In this document: positions 53,421-63,940 of the stretch, piece after piece
How positions within the stretch are numbered: position 1 is the stretch's first letter
Layout: each line of letters opens with the position of its first letter
NCBI GenBank assembly: GCA_050289485.1
Contig: JBNKFV010000028.1
Span: 1 to 64,000 of the forward strand
Reading direction: 5' to 3'
DNA length: 64,000 bases
Source of the DNA: JBNKFV01 sp050289485
Lineage (GTDB): Bacteria; Pseudomonadota; Gammaproteobacteria; Pseudomonadales; Cellvibrionaceae
Notes under the pieces: generated by a model
What the model saw: only the letters and a program-made list of their open reading frames with translations
Told to the model about the DNA's origin: nothing
Databases searched by the model: none
Translations under genes and position numbers: made by a program

Positions 53421-55421
53421 TTATCGGGGGGCGTCTGAAACCTCTAAATCAGTTGGCAAATGCTCGGTAAGGAAAGACTCCAAAGCACGGTAAAAGCTTA
53501 TTCGATCCTGATAACGGCTCAAATAATGATCGCCCTCTTCCTGCTCTATATAAATCAAAGGTTTATCATGAGACTCCAGGGCTGCCACCATACGCTTGGC
53601 GTGGTCTAGCGGAACCTGCTGATCGTTTGCACCGTGAACGAGCAGAATGGGCACACCTACCCTGGCGGCATGTTGCACCGGTGAATATTCTCGCAACAGT
53701 TTTTTGTCAGAGCCAATCTGGGCCGCAACCCGCCCGTGGTGCAGATAGCCTTTGCTAGCGTCAAACAGGTATTCCAGATCAGTAACCCCCGCGAAGCTGA
53801 CCGCACATTGATAAAGATCAGGGTTGTTAATCGCCCCCATCAGTGCTGCGTACCCCCCATAACTCGAACCCACAATGCACATACGCCCAGCTTCGGCTAT
53901 GCCTTGATCTATCAGCCATCGGGCACCGTCTTCAACATCATGCTGCATCTCACGCCCCCATCCCTGAAGACCTGCCTGCATAAAAGCATAGCCATACCCC
54001 ATAGAGCCGCGATAATTCATTTGCAACACCGCGTAACCACGACTGGCGAGAAATTGAGTCCAGTGGTTAAAACCACCATTATCGAAACTCATCGGGCCGC
54101 CATGAGGAAAAATAATCGCAGGCAGAGGGCGAGTGTGACGCTGTTTCGGCAGAGTTAAAAATGCCTGAATCGACAAACCGTCGCGCGCCTCATATTGTGT
54201 GATCTGGGTTTCAGACATTTCTTCGGGATCAAGCCTTTCGTAACGAAAAGCAAAGGGCTTAATACGCTGAGTATCACGATCACCGATATAAAATGTGCCC
54301 GCATCAATATCGGATGTCGCCAGAACAATATAGCGACGCTCATCTTGAGAAAAACTTTGGACAATGTTACTCGTATCGCTAAGCACACGATTAATAGCTT
54401 GCTGTAAACCAAGAAACTCCCATTTCCAGAAACTGTAACCACCATTAGTCGTGTAAGTGGTGCCGACCACGTCGTTGGTTTTACTGGAATAAATCAGATT
54501 GCCAATCACATCGAAGGCCGGGTCCGAAAATACCAGTTCCATACTTAGTGGGGTTTTCGCCAGGTCGATTTTGAAAATCGCTTTACGCCCCTCATAGTAG
54601 GCGCTGACATACAGCACATTTTCGTTCCGGCCAAAACCCAGCGGCCACACCTGATTGGGAGAGAAGGCCTTAAACGACCACAAAGGTCCCCAGCGGCGAC
54701 TGTCTGGCGCTCGGTATATCACTCGGTAACCGTCGCCAGTCGTTTCTACGCCAATCCGCACTCGATGCTGCCGGTCGGCAATCCAGTCAACGACTCGACT
54801 GCGGGGCCGCTCCTCCAGTCTTACGCGCCCATCAACCACATTTACCCAATACACGCCGGCACTGCCGGGCCTCTGTGTCTCAAGTGCAAGCAGAATACTT
54901 TCATCATCCTCGGCGAGAAAATCGACGACCCGATCCTGCGCCACGGGCACCCACTTTTTATTACGCCAAAAACCCTCAGGCAAAGCAGACCAGTATTCAC
55001 CCGAGCTGATATCAACGACAAATAACTGCGCTTCCATTCGCTCTACCGTCCCACGCTTTGAATCCACCGCTGCACTGAACAAAATCAAGTCATCACTGAT
55101 CCATTGCAACCAATTGATATGCATTGGTTCAGCACTGGGTTCAACCAGAATTTTCTCTTCACCCCCTTCAAAAGCAATCAATACCAGCCTGGTTCGAGGT
55201 ACACTAAGCTCTCCATCAAGACTTTCCGTGGATAGCGGTTGACGAATAGCGGCAATCCACTGGCCATTGGGCGATAATGCGGGCTGACGAAAGTCTGGAG
55301 GGCTGGCAAATGCAGCAACAGGAGGGGCCGCACTCGCCTCAAGCACCACAGCGCAATAAGACAATAGCAGGGTAATGTAAAAAAAGCCGTGCCGAATGAA
55401 ACGACATTTTGTATCTTTCAC
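53421..55421 (-). CDS. Exported S9 family (prolyl oligopeptidase-like) serine peptidase
   Basis: 666 residues. Signal peptide (about 1-31: FYITLLLSYCAVVLEASA), then a beta-propeller (about 40-390) and a C-terminal alpha/beta hydrolase domain with nucleophile Ser in GSSYGGYAALMG, Asp in HGANDQQVP and His in EEGDHYLS. This layout is that of acylaminoacyl-peptidase/DPP-like enzymes, which remove short N-terminal peptides. Export places it in the periplasm. It is divergent from a small membrane protein gene. Confidence 0.9.
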   Translation of the reverse strand: MKDTKCRFIRHGFFYITLLLSYCAVVLEASAAPPVAAFASPPDFRQPALSPNGQWIAAIRQPLSTESLDGELSVPRTRLVLIAFEGGEEKILVEPSAEPMHINWLQWISDDLILFSAAVDSKRGTVERMEAQLFVVDISSGEYWSALPEGFWRNKKWVPVAQDRVVDFLAEDDESILLALETQRPGSAGVYWVNVVDGRVRLEERPRSRVVDWIADRQHRVRIGVETTGDGYRVIYRAPDSRRWGPLWSFKAFSPNQVWPLGFGRNENVLYVSAYYEGRKAIFKIDLAKTPLSMELVFSDPAFDVIGNLIYSSKTNDVVGTTYTTNGGYSFWKWEFLGLQQAINRVLSDTSNIVQSFSQDERRYIVLATSDIDAGTFYIGDRDTQRIKPFAFRYERLDPEEMSETQITQYEARDGLSIQAFLTLPKQRHTRPLPAIIFPHGGPMSFDNGGFNHWTQFLASRGYAVLQMNYRGSMGYGYAFMQAGLQGWGREMQHDVEDGARWLIDQGIAEAGRMCIVGSSYGGYAALMGAINNPDLYQCAVSFAGVTDLEYLFDASKGYLHHGRVAAQIGSDKKLLREYSPVQHAARVGVPILLVHGANDQQVPLDHAKRMVAALESHDKPLIYIEQEEGDHYLSRYQDRISFYRALESFLTEHLPTDLEVSDAPR

Positions 55422-55513
55422 AACGCAATCATCTTTTTATCTTGGAGGAAATTGGCAGTTTTTAACGACAACAGAAGCATACCAACCTGGAGTAGCACGC
55501 CTTAACCAGTTAT

Positions 55514-55861
55514 ATGAACAATTTATCACCGAAAAATGACAGTTTTATGCACAGATTAGCTTATTGGTTTGGATTGATTAGCACACTGATCGCATTGATT
55601 ATTTTATTCGATGTTAATGTTGGCAGCGGCACCTCTTTGGGACTGATATTTTCTCCTGCCACCGTGGATCACCTCCAGAGCGCAGCCAGCACCAATCTGA
55701 TGCTGATATGGCTAACAATAGTAAGCCTCAGCCTTTATTACAGCGCTAAAGAAATTAAACAAGGCCATACTATTGGATACAAAGTATTTCCAGCCTGCTG
55801 CGTTGCCTACTTCTTAACCTTGTGCGTGATTCGCTATTGGTTAGTCAGGCCTACCCTTTAA
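55514..55861 (+). CDS. Small membrane protein of unknown function
   Basis: 115 residues with three hydrophobic segments (about 16-36, 61-78, 87-108). No motif that I recognise. It precedes the DUF1631-like, PilZ and DUF599 genes in the same direction, 44 bases before the DUF1631-like gene, so it could be the first gene of that unit. Confidence 0.6.
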   Translation: MNNLSPKNDSFMHRLAYWFGLISTLIALIILFDVNVGSGTSLGLIFSPATVDHLQSAASTNLMLIWLTIVSLSLYYSAKEIKQGHTIGYKVFPACCVAYFLTLCVIRYWLVRPTL

Positions 55862-55905
55862 TCACGTAGCCTGGATGACTTAACCATGCAACCTGACCAA
55901 CTCTC

Positions 55906-57606
55906 ATGACGCATTTAACAACATCTACAGACACCGGGCAGCAGCAACAGCTCACAGACCACCCCCGAATTCAACAGTGGCTTCACAAATTGGCCCAACG
56001 GCATACCGGAGCTCAATTACGTAACGCCATTGAGCTGGCCGCTCTTAGCGACAATGACCTGCACCTATTACTACTTGTACAACACTTTCACAAAGCCTGG
56101 AGCGATGCCATATCCCCAAACGGGGAACTCGCTTCACTATTAAGCCAGTTTCAGACTGCTCAACTTAGCTTAGCCTATGCGTTAAAAAGGGAACCATTAG
56201 ATACTGAGCATCTTTTCTTTCGCGTGACCAGTACTTTGTTCGAGGAAATGGCACATTGGTACCCTGCTGATAATAAACTTTTACAAAAAAAACACACACA
56301 TATAACCAGCCTTGTGCATAACTTGCACAGGCTGATTGATGAAAACTCGCACACTATCCTCACTCAGCTCGACAAGCTGCTGCAAGAATGGCTCGCGACC
56401 CAGAAAAAAGAACAAAAAAAAGCGCACCGCATAGAACAAAGGTTGCTCGAAAGTGAAGCAGCCCAGCGCGCAGTCACCCAGGCACAAGTTACCATCGAGA
56501 TACTTTATCAAGAACACCTTGCAGGTAGCCCCCTGCCGAGTTCAGTGGTCGAATTTATTGCCGAACCCTTGAAACATGAGTTGCGCTACCTGCTCATTAA
56601 CCATGGCCGGGGCGATCCTCGTTATCGACTATGGGAAAAACTGATCAAGTTTCTCGGCTGGCTTTTTAAATCGCAAAAAACCATTGAACAACAACGGCAG
56701 CTGCAATTGTTACTTCCAGAAATGATGGAACGACTAGCAGAGCCACTAGTATTTGAGACCTGCAGCCAACACGATGCTGAGCTTTTTGTCAGTGAACTTA
56801 ATCATGCATTGTTCATGACTCTACAAAAAGTAGAGATCGACTGCACCACCTTACCGATCACAGCAGTAGACACCATAGACGCAGCGCCCAGGGTCTCTCT
56901 CAGCCGTCAGTCGCGGGAACAGTGGTCAAAAATTGATTTGGGTGATTGGTTTATCCTGCAAACTGACCTGGGTGAAATCCGAGTAAAGCTCTTATTTGAA
57001 GACGGCGAACGTGGCTCATTATTGTTCACCAACTGTTTTGGACATAAGGCATTAGAAAAGTCCAAAGAAGACTTTTTATTATGCCTTGCGAGTGGCGTTG
57101 CAACACCATTAAAAGCTGTTAATCATGCAAGCGTCCTCGAGAGTGCCAGTGATCAATGCGAGCAACTCCTGACTCAGCTAAAGGCAGACACTGCTGAACT
57201 GGCTCTACAACAGCAGCGACTTCGCCAAGCTGCCGAAAAAGCTCGCCAAGAAGCTGAACAGTTAACACAACTAGCCGCGCATAAACACCCGAGCCAAACT
57301 GCACATTCGGTGAATCTCACACAACAGCAAAGACAGTCCATTACAGAGTCACTCAACACATTGAAAACCGGTGACTGGATAGAATTGAAGTCTGCTGAAG
57401 GAGAATGGCAGCGTGGCAAACTGGCAGTGCACTTATTGTCGAGCGATAAGTATATTTTCTCAAATCGATTTGGCGAAAAAATGGCCGAACTAACGAAAGA
57501 CGAGCTGATAACCGCCATAGCAACTGACCAAATGAAAATACACGGTGGCGGAAGTAATTTTGAAGACCAGCTTGCCAAAGTGGTTAAAAGTTTACGGAAA
57601 ACCTGA
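55906..57606 (+). CDS. DUF1631-like cytoplasmic protein with two related C-terminal domains
   Basis: 566 residues without signal or membrane segments. The first 330 are alpha-helical (QLRNAIELAALSDNDLHLLLL, LFEEMAHWYPADNKLLQKKH). Two similar modules follow: about 340-410 (KIDLGDWFILQTDLGEIRV, then LLFTNCFGHKALE) and about 480-550 (LKTGDWIELKSAEGEWQ, then YIFSNRFGEKMAEL), separated by a helical linker rich in Q and A. Both look like the small domain at the end of DUF1631 proteins. The link with c-di-GMP is context: a PilZ gene begins 15 bases downstream. Confidence 0.65.
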   Translation: MTHLTTSTDTGQQQQLTDHPRIQQWLHKLAQRHTGAQLRNAIELAALSDNDLHLLLLVQHFHKAWSDAISPNGELASLLSQFQTAQLSLAYALKREPLDTEHLFFRVTSTLFEEMAHWYPADNKLLQKKHTHITSLVHNLHRLIDENSHTILTQLDKLLQEWLATQKKEQKKAHRIEQRLLESEAAQRAVTQAQVTIEILYQEHLAGSPLPSSVVEFIAEPLKHELRYLLINHGRGDPRYRLWEKLIKFLGWLFKSQKTIEQQRQLQLLLPEMMERLAEPLVFETCSQHDAELFVSELNHALFMTLQKVEIDCTTLPITAVDTIDAAPRVSLSRQSREQWSKIDLGDWFILQTDLGEIRVKLLFEDGERGSLLFTNCFGHKALEKSKEDFLLCLASGVATPLKAVNHASVLESASDQCEQLLTQLKADTAELALQQQRLRQAAEKARQEAEQLTQLAAHKHPSQTAHSVNLTQQQRQSITESLNTLKTGDWIELKSAEGEWQRGKLAVHLLSSDKYIFSNRFGEKMAELTKDELITAIATDQMKIHGGGSNFEDQLAKVVKSLRKT

Positions 57607-57620
57607 GCGGGAGGTTTCAA

Positions 57621-57992
57621 TTGAAAACAGAACAACGACAAGAATATCGCCTGCAAGCAGAAGAAAGAGTTTATCTTTCACTGCCCATTGACGAACCAGG
57701 CGATGACGACCCCTATGCAATCTGCATCTGCACAAGCGTTGATGTTTCGGCCAACGGACTGCAAGTTGTACTCGGAGAGGCATTACCCAGTGGACACTTT
57801 TACGAGATTTGTGTAGACCTGAAAAATCCCGACCAGCGCTTTCATCTGGTGGTTGAAAGTAAATGGTTTCGCAACGATGGAGACAACGTTTTAAACGGTT
57901 TTACCATCTGCGAAGCAGCCGGAAAAGATACTGCGCGGTGGAAAGCCTTCATCGCAGAAAAATTGCTAACGTCTTTACATCCCAACCTGTAA
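57621..57992 (+). CDS. PilZ domain protein
   Basis: 123 residues, one PilZ domain. The c-di-GMP-binding residues are seen: RQEYR (RxxxR) at the N terminus and DVSANGLQV ((D/N)xSxxG) near 40. Single-domain PilZ proteins bind the second messenger and act on partners by contact. It follows the DUF1631-like gene by 14 bases and probably shares its transcript; the EAL-CBS-GGDEF protein of this window could control its ligand. Confidence 0.88.
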   Translation: MKTEQRQEYRLQAEERVYLSLPIDEPGDDDPYAICICTSVDVSANGLQVVLGEALPSGHFYEICVDLKNPDQRFHLVVESKWFRNDGDNVLNGFTICEAAGKDTARWKAFIAEKLLTSLHPNL

Positions 57993-58032
57993 ACTCTGGG
58001 CGCTATTTCACTACTCGCTAAAGGTTTTTGTG

Positions 58033-58770
58033 ATGATCCCTGCAAATGCTTCTGATTGGGCAAACTATATTGCACCTCTCTGGTTACTTGTCGGCTGGAT
58101 TGGCTATGCCCAGTTTGCAAAGAAACGGGCTAAAGACAGTTCCCATAGCCTCTCCTCCGTTTTGCACCACTACCGGATTGACTGGATGCAGCGAGTGCTC
58201 GCCCGCGAGCAGCGGGTTAGTGATGCCTCTTTAATTAGTAATCTTGAGAAAAATGTTAACTTTTTTGCTTCAACCAGCCTTTTGGTGCTGGCAGGTTTGG
58301 TGACTGCTCTATCCGCAGCAGATCAGACATTTACTGCATTTGAGGCCCTGCCGTTCGCCCATGTGGTCAGTGCAAACGCGTTTAAGTTCAAACTGTTATT
58401 ATTGTGCTTTATTTTTATTTATGCATTTTTTACCTTTACCTGGTCACTCAGACAATACAACTTCTGCTCTACACTATTAGGAGCAGCGCCGATGCCTGAA
58501 GACAAAGACATTACCCCTCAACAACGGGAAACCTATGCATTTTATACGGCAAAAATCATGGACCAGGCTGCACACTCCTACAACTACGGCTTACGATCCT
58601 ACTATTTTGCGCTATCCGTTCTGGCCTGGTTCGTGAGCCCCTGGTTATTCATAGCTGCGGTTGCGGCTGTAATTACCATTCTTTATCGCCGAGAGTTTTG
58701 CTCCAAGCCACTAGCCGCTCTGCAGCACATTCTGGGCTCAAGCTCGCCAATATCTCACGTGAATAAATAA
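58033..58770 (+). CDS. DUF599 membrane protein
   Basis: 245 residues with four hydrophobic segments (about 14-30, 77-95, 119-140, 195-220). The HHYRIDWMQRVLAREQRVSDASLISNL-type stretch (key RIDWMQRVL) and SLRQYNFCSTLLGAAP in the middle are marks of DUF599. Function unknown. It lies 40 bases after the PilZ gene in the same direction. ATG 58033 was taken over the GTG one codon before. Confidence 0.8.
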   Translation: MIPANASDWANYIAPLWLLVGWIGYAQFAKKRAKDSSHSLSSVLHHYRIDWMQRVLAREQRVSDASLISNLEKNVNFFASTSLLVLAGLVTALSAADQTFTAFEALPFAHVVSANAFKFKLLLLCFIFIYAFFTFTWSLRQYNFCSTLLGAAPMPEDKDITPQQRETYAFYTAKIMDQAAHSYNYGLRSYYFALSVLAWFVSPWLFIAAVAAVITILYRREFCSKPLAALQHILGSSSPISHVNK

Positions 58771-59160
<390 letters not shown>

Positions 59161-59467
59161 GAAACGAGGCGGCATAATACCACATTTAAAACAAAATCAA
59201 AGGCTTAAGTTCATTTTGCAAAAGATTTTATGCCTTCAATCTTTATATCAGTAATCGCTGCCTACGATTACATCAAAGTGATCAACTAACAATCTATTTG
59301 TTTTGCTAAACGAATCAAGCAAGACGATAAGCGCACTTCGCGTGTCTACAAATGGCTTGTAGTCCAGTCGCAGTATTATTCAAATCAATATTTTTCGGTG
59401 TCTGGTGGTTGCAAAACCAAATCACCCAAAACCCTAAGACCATCATGCTCTCGAAACACAGGCGTTA
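59161..59467. other. Gap between tRNA-Ser and csrA
   Basis: 307 bases, AT-rich. It must contain the tRNA promoter on the minus strand. No reading frame, repeat or terminator is convincing; only a weak GGTG...CACC pairing is seen around 59397-59430. Confidence 0.5.
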
Positions 59468-59653
59468 TCAGTCGCCTTTCTGTTCTTGTTTTTCGCGCTG
59501 AATACGCTGATAAATCTCTTCACGGTGTACAGCAATTTCTTTTGGCGCATTTACACCGATACGTACCTGATTACCTTTAACACCCAGCACAGTAACCGTT
59601 ACGTCATCACCTACCATCAGGGTTTCGCCAATACGGCGTGTAAGAATTAACAT
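59468..59653 (-). CDS. csrA: Carbon storage regulator (RNA-binding)
   Basis: 61 residues. The whole protein matches CsrA/RsmA: MLILTRRIGETLMVGDD, the VKGNQVRIGV core and the HREEIYQRIQ helix; Arg44 (HREEI) is kept for RNA contact. It binds GGA motifs in leader RNA and alters translation and stability, controlling motility, biofilm and carbon storage. Lies 203 bases after lysC, as in Pseudomonas. Confidence 0.97.
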   Translation of the reverse strand: MLILTRRIGETLMVGDDVTVTVLGVKGNQVRIGVNAPKEIAVHREEIYQRIQREKQEQKGD

Positions 59654-59856
59654 CTATCAGCTCCTTTATTTCATCCTGTGAGAATTACTAAAATTCCAGC
59701 TTGCGATCCCGCTTAACATCCAAAATACAGCACTGCATTAATGATAGCGCTCTATTATGAAAAGACATTAAAAATGCCAAATAGTGCCCTATCTGAAGAT
59801 AGCTGTTGCCTAACTTGTTGACAACAGCATAGACCACAAAACCAGTTTTATAAAAA

Positions 59857-61092
59857 TCAAACGCCGTTTTCAGGCTGATCCAAGCCAAACGCAGAGTGCA
59901 GACAACGCACAGCTAGTTCTAAATAGCGCTCGTCGATAATCACTGCAATTTTGATCTCGGATGTTGTGATCATTTGAATGTTGATATTTTCACTGGCCAG
60001 CGCTTGAAACATTGTTGATGCAACACCCGCATGCGAACGCATACCTACACCAACAATTGACACTTTAGCGATCTTATTGTCAGTATAAACCTCTCTGGCA
60101 CCCAATTCATCAGAAACTTGAGAAACCACTTTCTTGGCTTTTTCTAGATCATTGCGGTGAACCGTAAACGTAAGGTCTGCCGTCTTGTCTTGAGCGACAT
60201 TTTGCACAATCACGTCAACTTCAATATTAGCCGCGCCGATCGGTGCCAGGATTTTGGCAGCAATTCCGGGGGTATCGGGAATGCCTGCCACGGTCACTTT
60301 GGCTTCGTCGCGGTTAAAAGCAATACCGGAAACAACGGGTTGTTCCATATTTGAGTAATCCTCATCAAGCGTAATCAGAGTACCAGGCCCCTCTTGGAAA
60401 CTGGACAAAACGCGCAGGGGTACATTGTACTTGCCTGCGAACTCAACCGATCTAATTTGTAATACTTTTGAGCCTTGACTGGCCATTTCCAGCATTTCCT
60501 CAAAGGTAATACGCTCCAGGCGTCGCGCACCACTGACAACCCGGGGGTCAGTAGTATACACACCATCAACGTCAGTATAGATCTGGCATTCGTCGGCTTT
60601 CAGTGCCGCGGCCAGTGCCACCCCAGTGGTATCTGAGCCACCACGGCCTAGCGTGGTGATATTACCTTCGTCGTCAACACCCTGAAAACCGGCAACAACC
60701 ACTACCCGGCCAGCAGCGAGATCCTCGCGCATGTTATCTACATGAATTTCCTGAATACGGGCTTTGGTATGCGCATTGTCAGTGAGGATCCTAACCTGTG
60801 CACCAGTATACGATTTGGCGTCGAAACCACGCTGTTTAAGCGCCATACAGAGCAACGCAATGGTTACCTGCTCACCGGTAGATACCAGTACGTCGAACTC
60901 ACGAGGATCAGGGTTCTCCTGAATAGCATTTGCCAAACCAATCAAACGGTTGGTTTCACCAGACATCGCTGAAACTACCACGACAATATCGTGACCATCA
61001 CGCCGAAAACCTGCCACCTTATCGGCCACGGCTTCGATTCGCTCTGTCGAACCGACGGAGGTACCACCGTATTTCTGAACCAGTAAACTCAT
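59857..61092 (-). CDS. lysC: Aspartate kinase
   Basis: 411 residues. The kinase signature is VQKYGGTSVGS; the middle holds GRGGSDTTGVALAAAL; two C-terminal ACT domains (PDTPGIAAKILAPIGAANI and IVGVGMRSHAGVASTMFQAL) confer amino-acid feedback. The enzyme phosphorylates aspartate at the start of lysine, threonine and methionine synthesis. Located between alaS and csrA, its normal place in Pseudomonas-like genomes. Confidence 0.96.
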   Translation of the reverse strand: MSLLVQKYGGTSVGSTERIEAVADKVAGFRRDGHDIVVVVSAMSGETNRLIGLANAIQENPDPREFDVLVSTGEQVTIALLCMALKQRGFDAKSYTGAQVRILTDNAHTKARIQEIHVDNMREDLAAGRVVVVAGFQGVDDEGNITTLGRGGSDTTGVALAAALKADECQIYTDVDGVYTTDPRVVSGARRLERITFEEMLEMASQGSKVLQIRSVEFAGKYNVPLRVLSSFQEGPGTLITLDEDYSNMEQPVVSGIAFNRDEAKVTVAGIPDTPGIAAKILAPIGAANIEVDVIVQNVAQDKTADLTFTVHRNDLEKAKKVVSQVSDELGAREVYTDNKIAKVSIVGVGMRSHAGVASTMFQALASENINIQMITTSEIKIAVIIDERYLELAVRCLHSAFGLDQPENGV

Positions 61093-61309
61093 TTAGCCCT
61101 CAACACTAAAAAACGTGGCAAATCGCCACACACTGCCCTTGAGCAGCGCGCAATTAAACACCAAAACACGGTAAAATTAAATCAATTCCTGCCTATAATT
61201 ATGACTTTTTGCATCACTCAATACGCTGACAAGCCAGCATTAAAATCCCATACCTTAGCACCAAGTCACCTCTAAGCAGCATTCCTTACAGATGTACCCT
61301 TGGATTAGC

Positions 61310-63940
61310 TTAGCCGCATAGAGAGGCTACCCAATCGGGAACCCCCTCCAGCATTTGTGGCAAAGCAGCAAGATCGCTACCTCCGCCTTGAGCCATATCC
61401 GGACGACCACCGCCCTTCCCGCCAACAATACCGGCGGCGTGCCTCATCAGATCCCCAGCTTTAACAGTCGTCGTTAAATCTTTAGATACCCCTGCGACCA
61501 ACGAAATTTTATCGCCTTCAACCGCTGCCAACAGCACCACCGCACGCCCCAGCTTGTTTTTCAGTTGGTCTGTCAAATCACGCAGGTCTTTGCCATCAAC
61601 GCCCGGTACCCGTACAGCCAGTACTTTAATATCACCAACAGCAACGGCCTGATTCACCAGCTCACCACTGGCGGCAGATGCCAGCTGGCTTTTGGCACTG
61701 TTAAGTGCTTTTTCCAGCTCACGTAACTCAGTACGCAATGCGGTTACCTTATCGACCACATTATCAGGCGAACCTTTTACCAACTCGCACACGTGCTGTA
61801 ATGCTTTCTCCTGCTGATCTATATAGGTAAGGGCAGCCGCACCCGTCACTGCCTCAATACGGCGCACACCGGCGGCAATACCAGACTCAGAAACAATACG
61901 TAGTAACCCGATATCGCCAGTTCGACTCACGTGAGTGCCACCACAAAGCTCAACCGAGAACGCCTCTGACCCCATGGTCAGTACGCGAACCTGGTCACCA
62001 TATTTTTCACCAAACAATGCCATGGCGCCTTTGTTCTTGGCGGCTTCCATATCACACACCTCAGTGGCCACTGGCGTATTGGCACGCACCTGCTCATTCA
62101 CCAGTTGCTCAATGGCCTTGAGTTCAGCTGCTGACACGGCTTCATTGTGAGCAAAGTCAAAACGCAAGCGCTCTGAGTTCACCAGAGACCCTTTCTGCAT
62201 GACATGCTTACCGAGAATCCGGCGTAGCGCCTCATGCAACAAGTGGGTAGCTGAGTGGTTAGACGCCGTGGCTTCTCGCACATTGGCATCCACGGAGGCG
62301 TCGAGAGAGTCACCAACGCGAACGCTGCCAATCAGTACACGGCCGTGATGCAAATGATGACCTTGCTGCTTGGTACAATCGTCTACCTCAAACTTGCCGG
62401 AAGTACCCTGCAGATAGCCGCAATCGCCCACCTGACCACCAGACTCGGCATAAAACGGCGTTTTATCGAGCACGATAACGCCTGCTTGCCCCTCGGCCAG
62501 CGAATCTACCTTGGCTCCATCACACAAGATGGCCACCACCTTACCCGCACTAGCCAATGCATCGTAACCGGTAAACGAGGTTTCGCCCTCAAGGTTCAAT
62601 ACATTGCCGTAATCCACCTTGAACGCACCAGCGGCACGGGCACGAGCACGCTGCTCATCCATGGCCTTTTCATAACCCGCTTCGTCAACCTTAAGGTTGC
62701 GCTCGCGCGCGATATCGGTAGTCAGATCCAGGGGGAAACCATAGGTATCGTATAAGGTAAATACAACATCGCCAGGAATCGTGTCGCCCTTGAGCGACGC
62801 CAGCGCGCCCTCCAATACAGCCATACCTTTATCAAGAGTTTTGGCGAATTGCTCTTCTTCTGCCAGAAATACTTTTTCAACCTGCTTCTGCCCGGCTTTC
62901 AGTTCCGGATAGGCTTCACCCATTTCGTCAACCAGGGCGCCAACCAGGGTGTGGAAAAACGGCTGGGTTTGTCCCAGCTTATGACCATGACGAATCGCAC
63001 GGCGCATAATGCGACGCAGCACATAGCCACGGCCTTCATTGGATGGCACAACCCCATCTACCACTAAGAACGAACAGGACCGCAGATGGTCTGCAATCAC
63101 CCGCAGCGATTTGTTGCTCATATCGCTGGTGCCGGTGGCCTCCGCTGCGGCTGTTAACAGACTCTGAAACAGATCGATCTCATAATTACTATGCACATGC
63201 TGCATAACAGCAGCAATGCGCTCCAGCCCCATACCGGTATCTACTGACGGCTTTGGTAATGGGTTCATCTGCCCATCCGCCGTGCGGTTGTACTGCATGA
63301 ATACGTTGTTCCAGATTTCAATATAGCGATCACCGTCTTCTTCCGGCGTGCCAGGAGGGCCACCCCAGATATCTTCACCATGATCGTAGAAAATTTCGGT
63401 ACAGGGGCCGCAGGGACCCGTATCGCCCATGGCCCAGAAATTATCGGAGTTATACTTGCCACCTTTGTTGTCGCCAATGCGAATCAGGCGTTCAGCGGGA
63501 ATGCCTACCTTTTTGTTCCAAAGGTCGTAGGCCTCATCATCTTCGGCATAAACGGTAACCCACAGCTTTTCGGCGGGAATATGCAACCAGTCAGCAGAGG
63601 TCAAAAACTCCCACGCATAAGCAATGGCATCTTCTTTGAAGTAGTCACCGAAACTGAAATTACCCAGCATTTCGAAAAAAGTATGGTGGCGGGCAGTATA
63701 GCCGACATTTTCGAGGTCATTGTGTTTGCCGCCAGCACGCACACAGCGCTGAGATGTCGTCGCACGAGTATAGGGGCGCTTGTCTTCACCCAGAAACACG
63801 TCTTTAAACTGGTTCATCCCCGCGTTAGTGAACAACAAGGTGGGGTCGTTTTCCGGTACCAGACTGCTACTGGCAACGATAGTGTGCCCTTTGGTTTCAA
63901 AGAAACGTAAAAAAGCATTGCGAATCTCAGCGCATTTCAT
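61310..63940 (-). CDS. alaS: Alanyl-tRNA synthetase
   Basis: 876 residues, complete. Class II motifs: HHTFFEMLGNFSFGDYF, and motif 3-like SVDTGMGLERIAAVM. The editing domain has HSATHLLHEAL (HxxxH) and the Cys-His pair in CGGTH; the C-Ala domain ends with GGKGGGRPDMAQGGG. It charges tRNA-Ala and clears mischarged Ser/Gly. The start at 63940 leaves 60 bases to the window edge, so the promoter is only partly visible. Confidence 0.97.
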   Translation of the reverse strand: MKCAEIRNAFLRFFETKGHTIVASSSLVPENDPTLLFTNAGMNQFKDVFLGEDKRPYTRATTSQRCVRAGGKHNDLENVGYTARHHTFFEMLGNFSFGDYFKEDAIAYAWEFLTSADWLHIPAEKLWVTVYAEDDEAYDLWNKKVGIPAERLIRIGDNKGGKYNSDNFWAMGDTGPCGPCTEIFYDHGEDIWGGPPGTPEEDGDRYIEIWNNVFMQYNRTADGQMNPLPKPSVDTGMGLERIAAVMQHVHSNYEIDLFQSLLTAAAEATGTSDMSNKSLRVIADHLRSCSFLVVDGVVPSNEGRGYVLRRIMRRAIRHGHKLGQTQPFFHTLVGALVDEMGEAYPELKAGQKQVEKVFLAEEEQFAKTLDKGMAVLEGALASLKGDTIPGDVVFTLYDTYGFPLDLTTDIARERNLKVDEAGYEKAMDEQRARARAAGAFKVDYGNVLNLEGETSFTGYDALASAGKVVAILCDGAKVDSLAEGQAGVIVLDKTPFYAESGGQVGDCGYLQGTSGKFEVDDCTKQQGHHLHHGRVLIGSVRVGDSLDASVDANVREATASNHSATHLLHEALRRILGKHVMQKGSLVNSERLRFDFAHNEAVSAAELKAIEQLVNEQVRANTPVATEVCDMEAAKNKGAMALFGEKYGDQVRVLTMGSEAFSVELCGGTHVSRTGDIGLLRIVSESGIAAGVRRIEAVTGAAALTYIDQQEKALQHVCELVKGSPDNVVDKVTALRTELRELEKALNSAKSQLASAASGELVNQAVAVGDIKVLAVRVPGVDGKDLRDLTDQLKNKLGRAVVLLAAVEGDKISLVAGVSKDLTTTVKAGDLMRHAAGIVGGKGGGRPDMAQGGGSDLAALPQMLEGVPDWVASLCG

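Noticed and set aside
59857..61092. Lysine riboswitch upstream of lysC
   Set aside because: The 217 bases between alaS and lysC lack the conserved lysine-riboswitch blocks.
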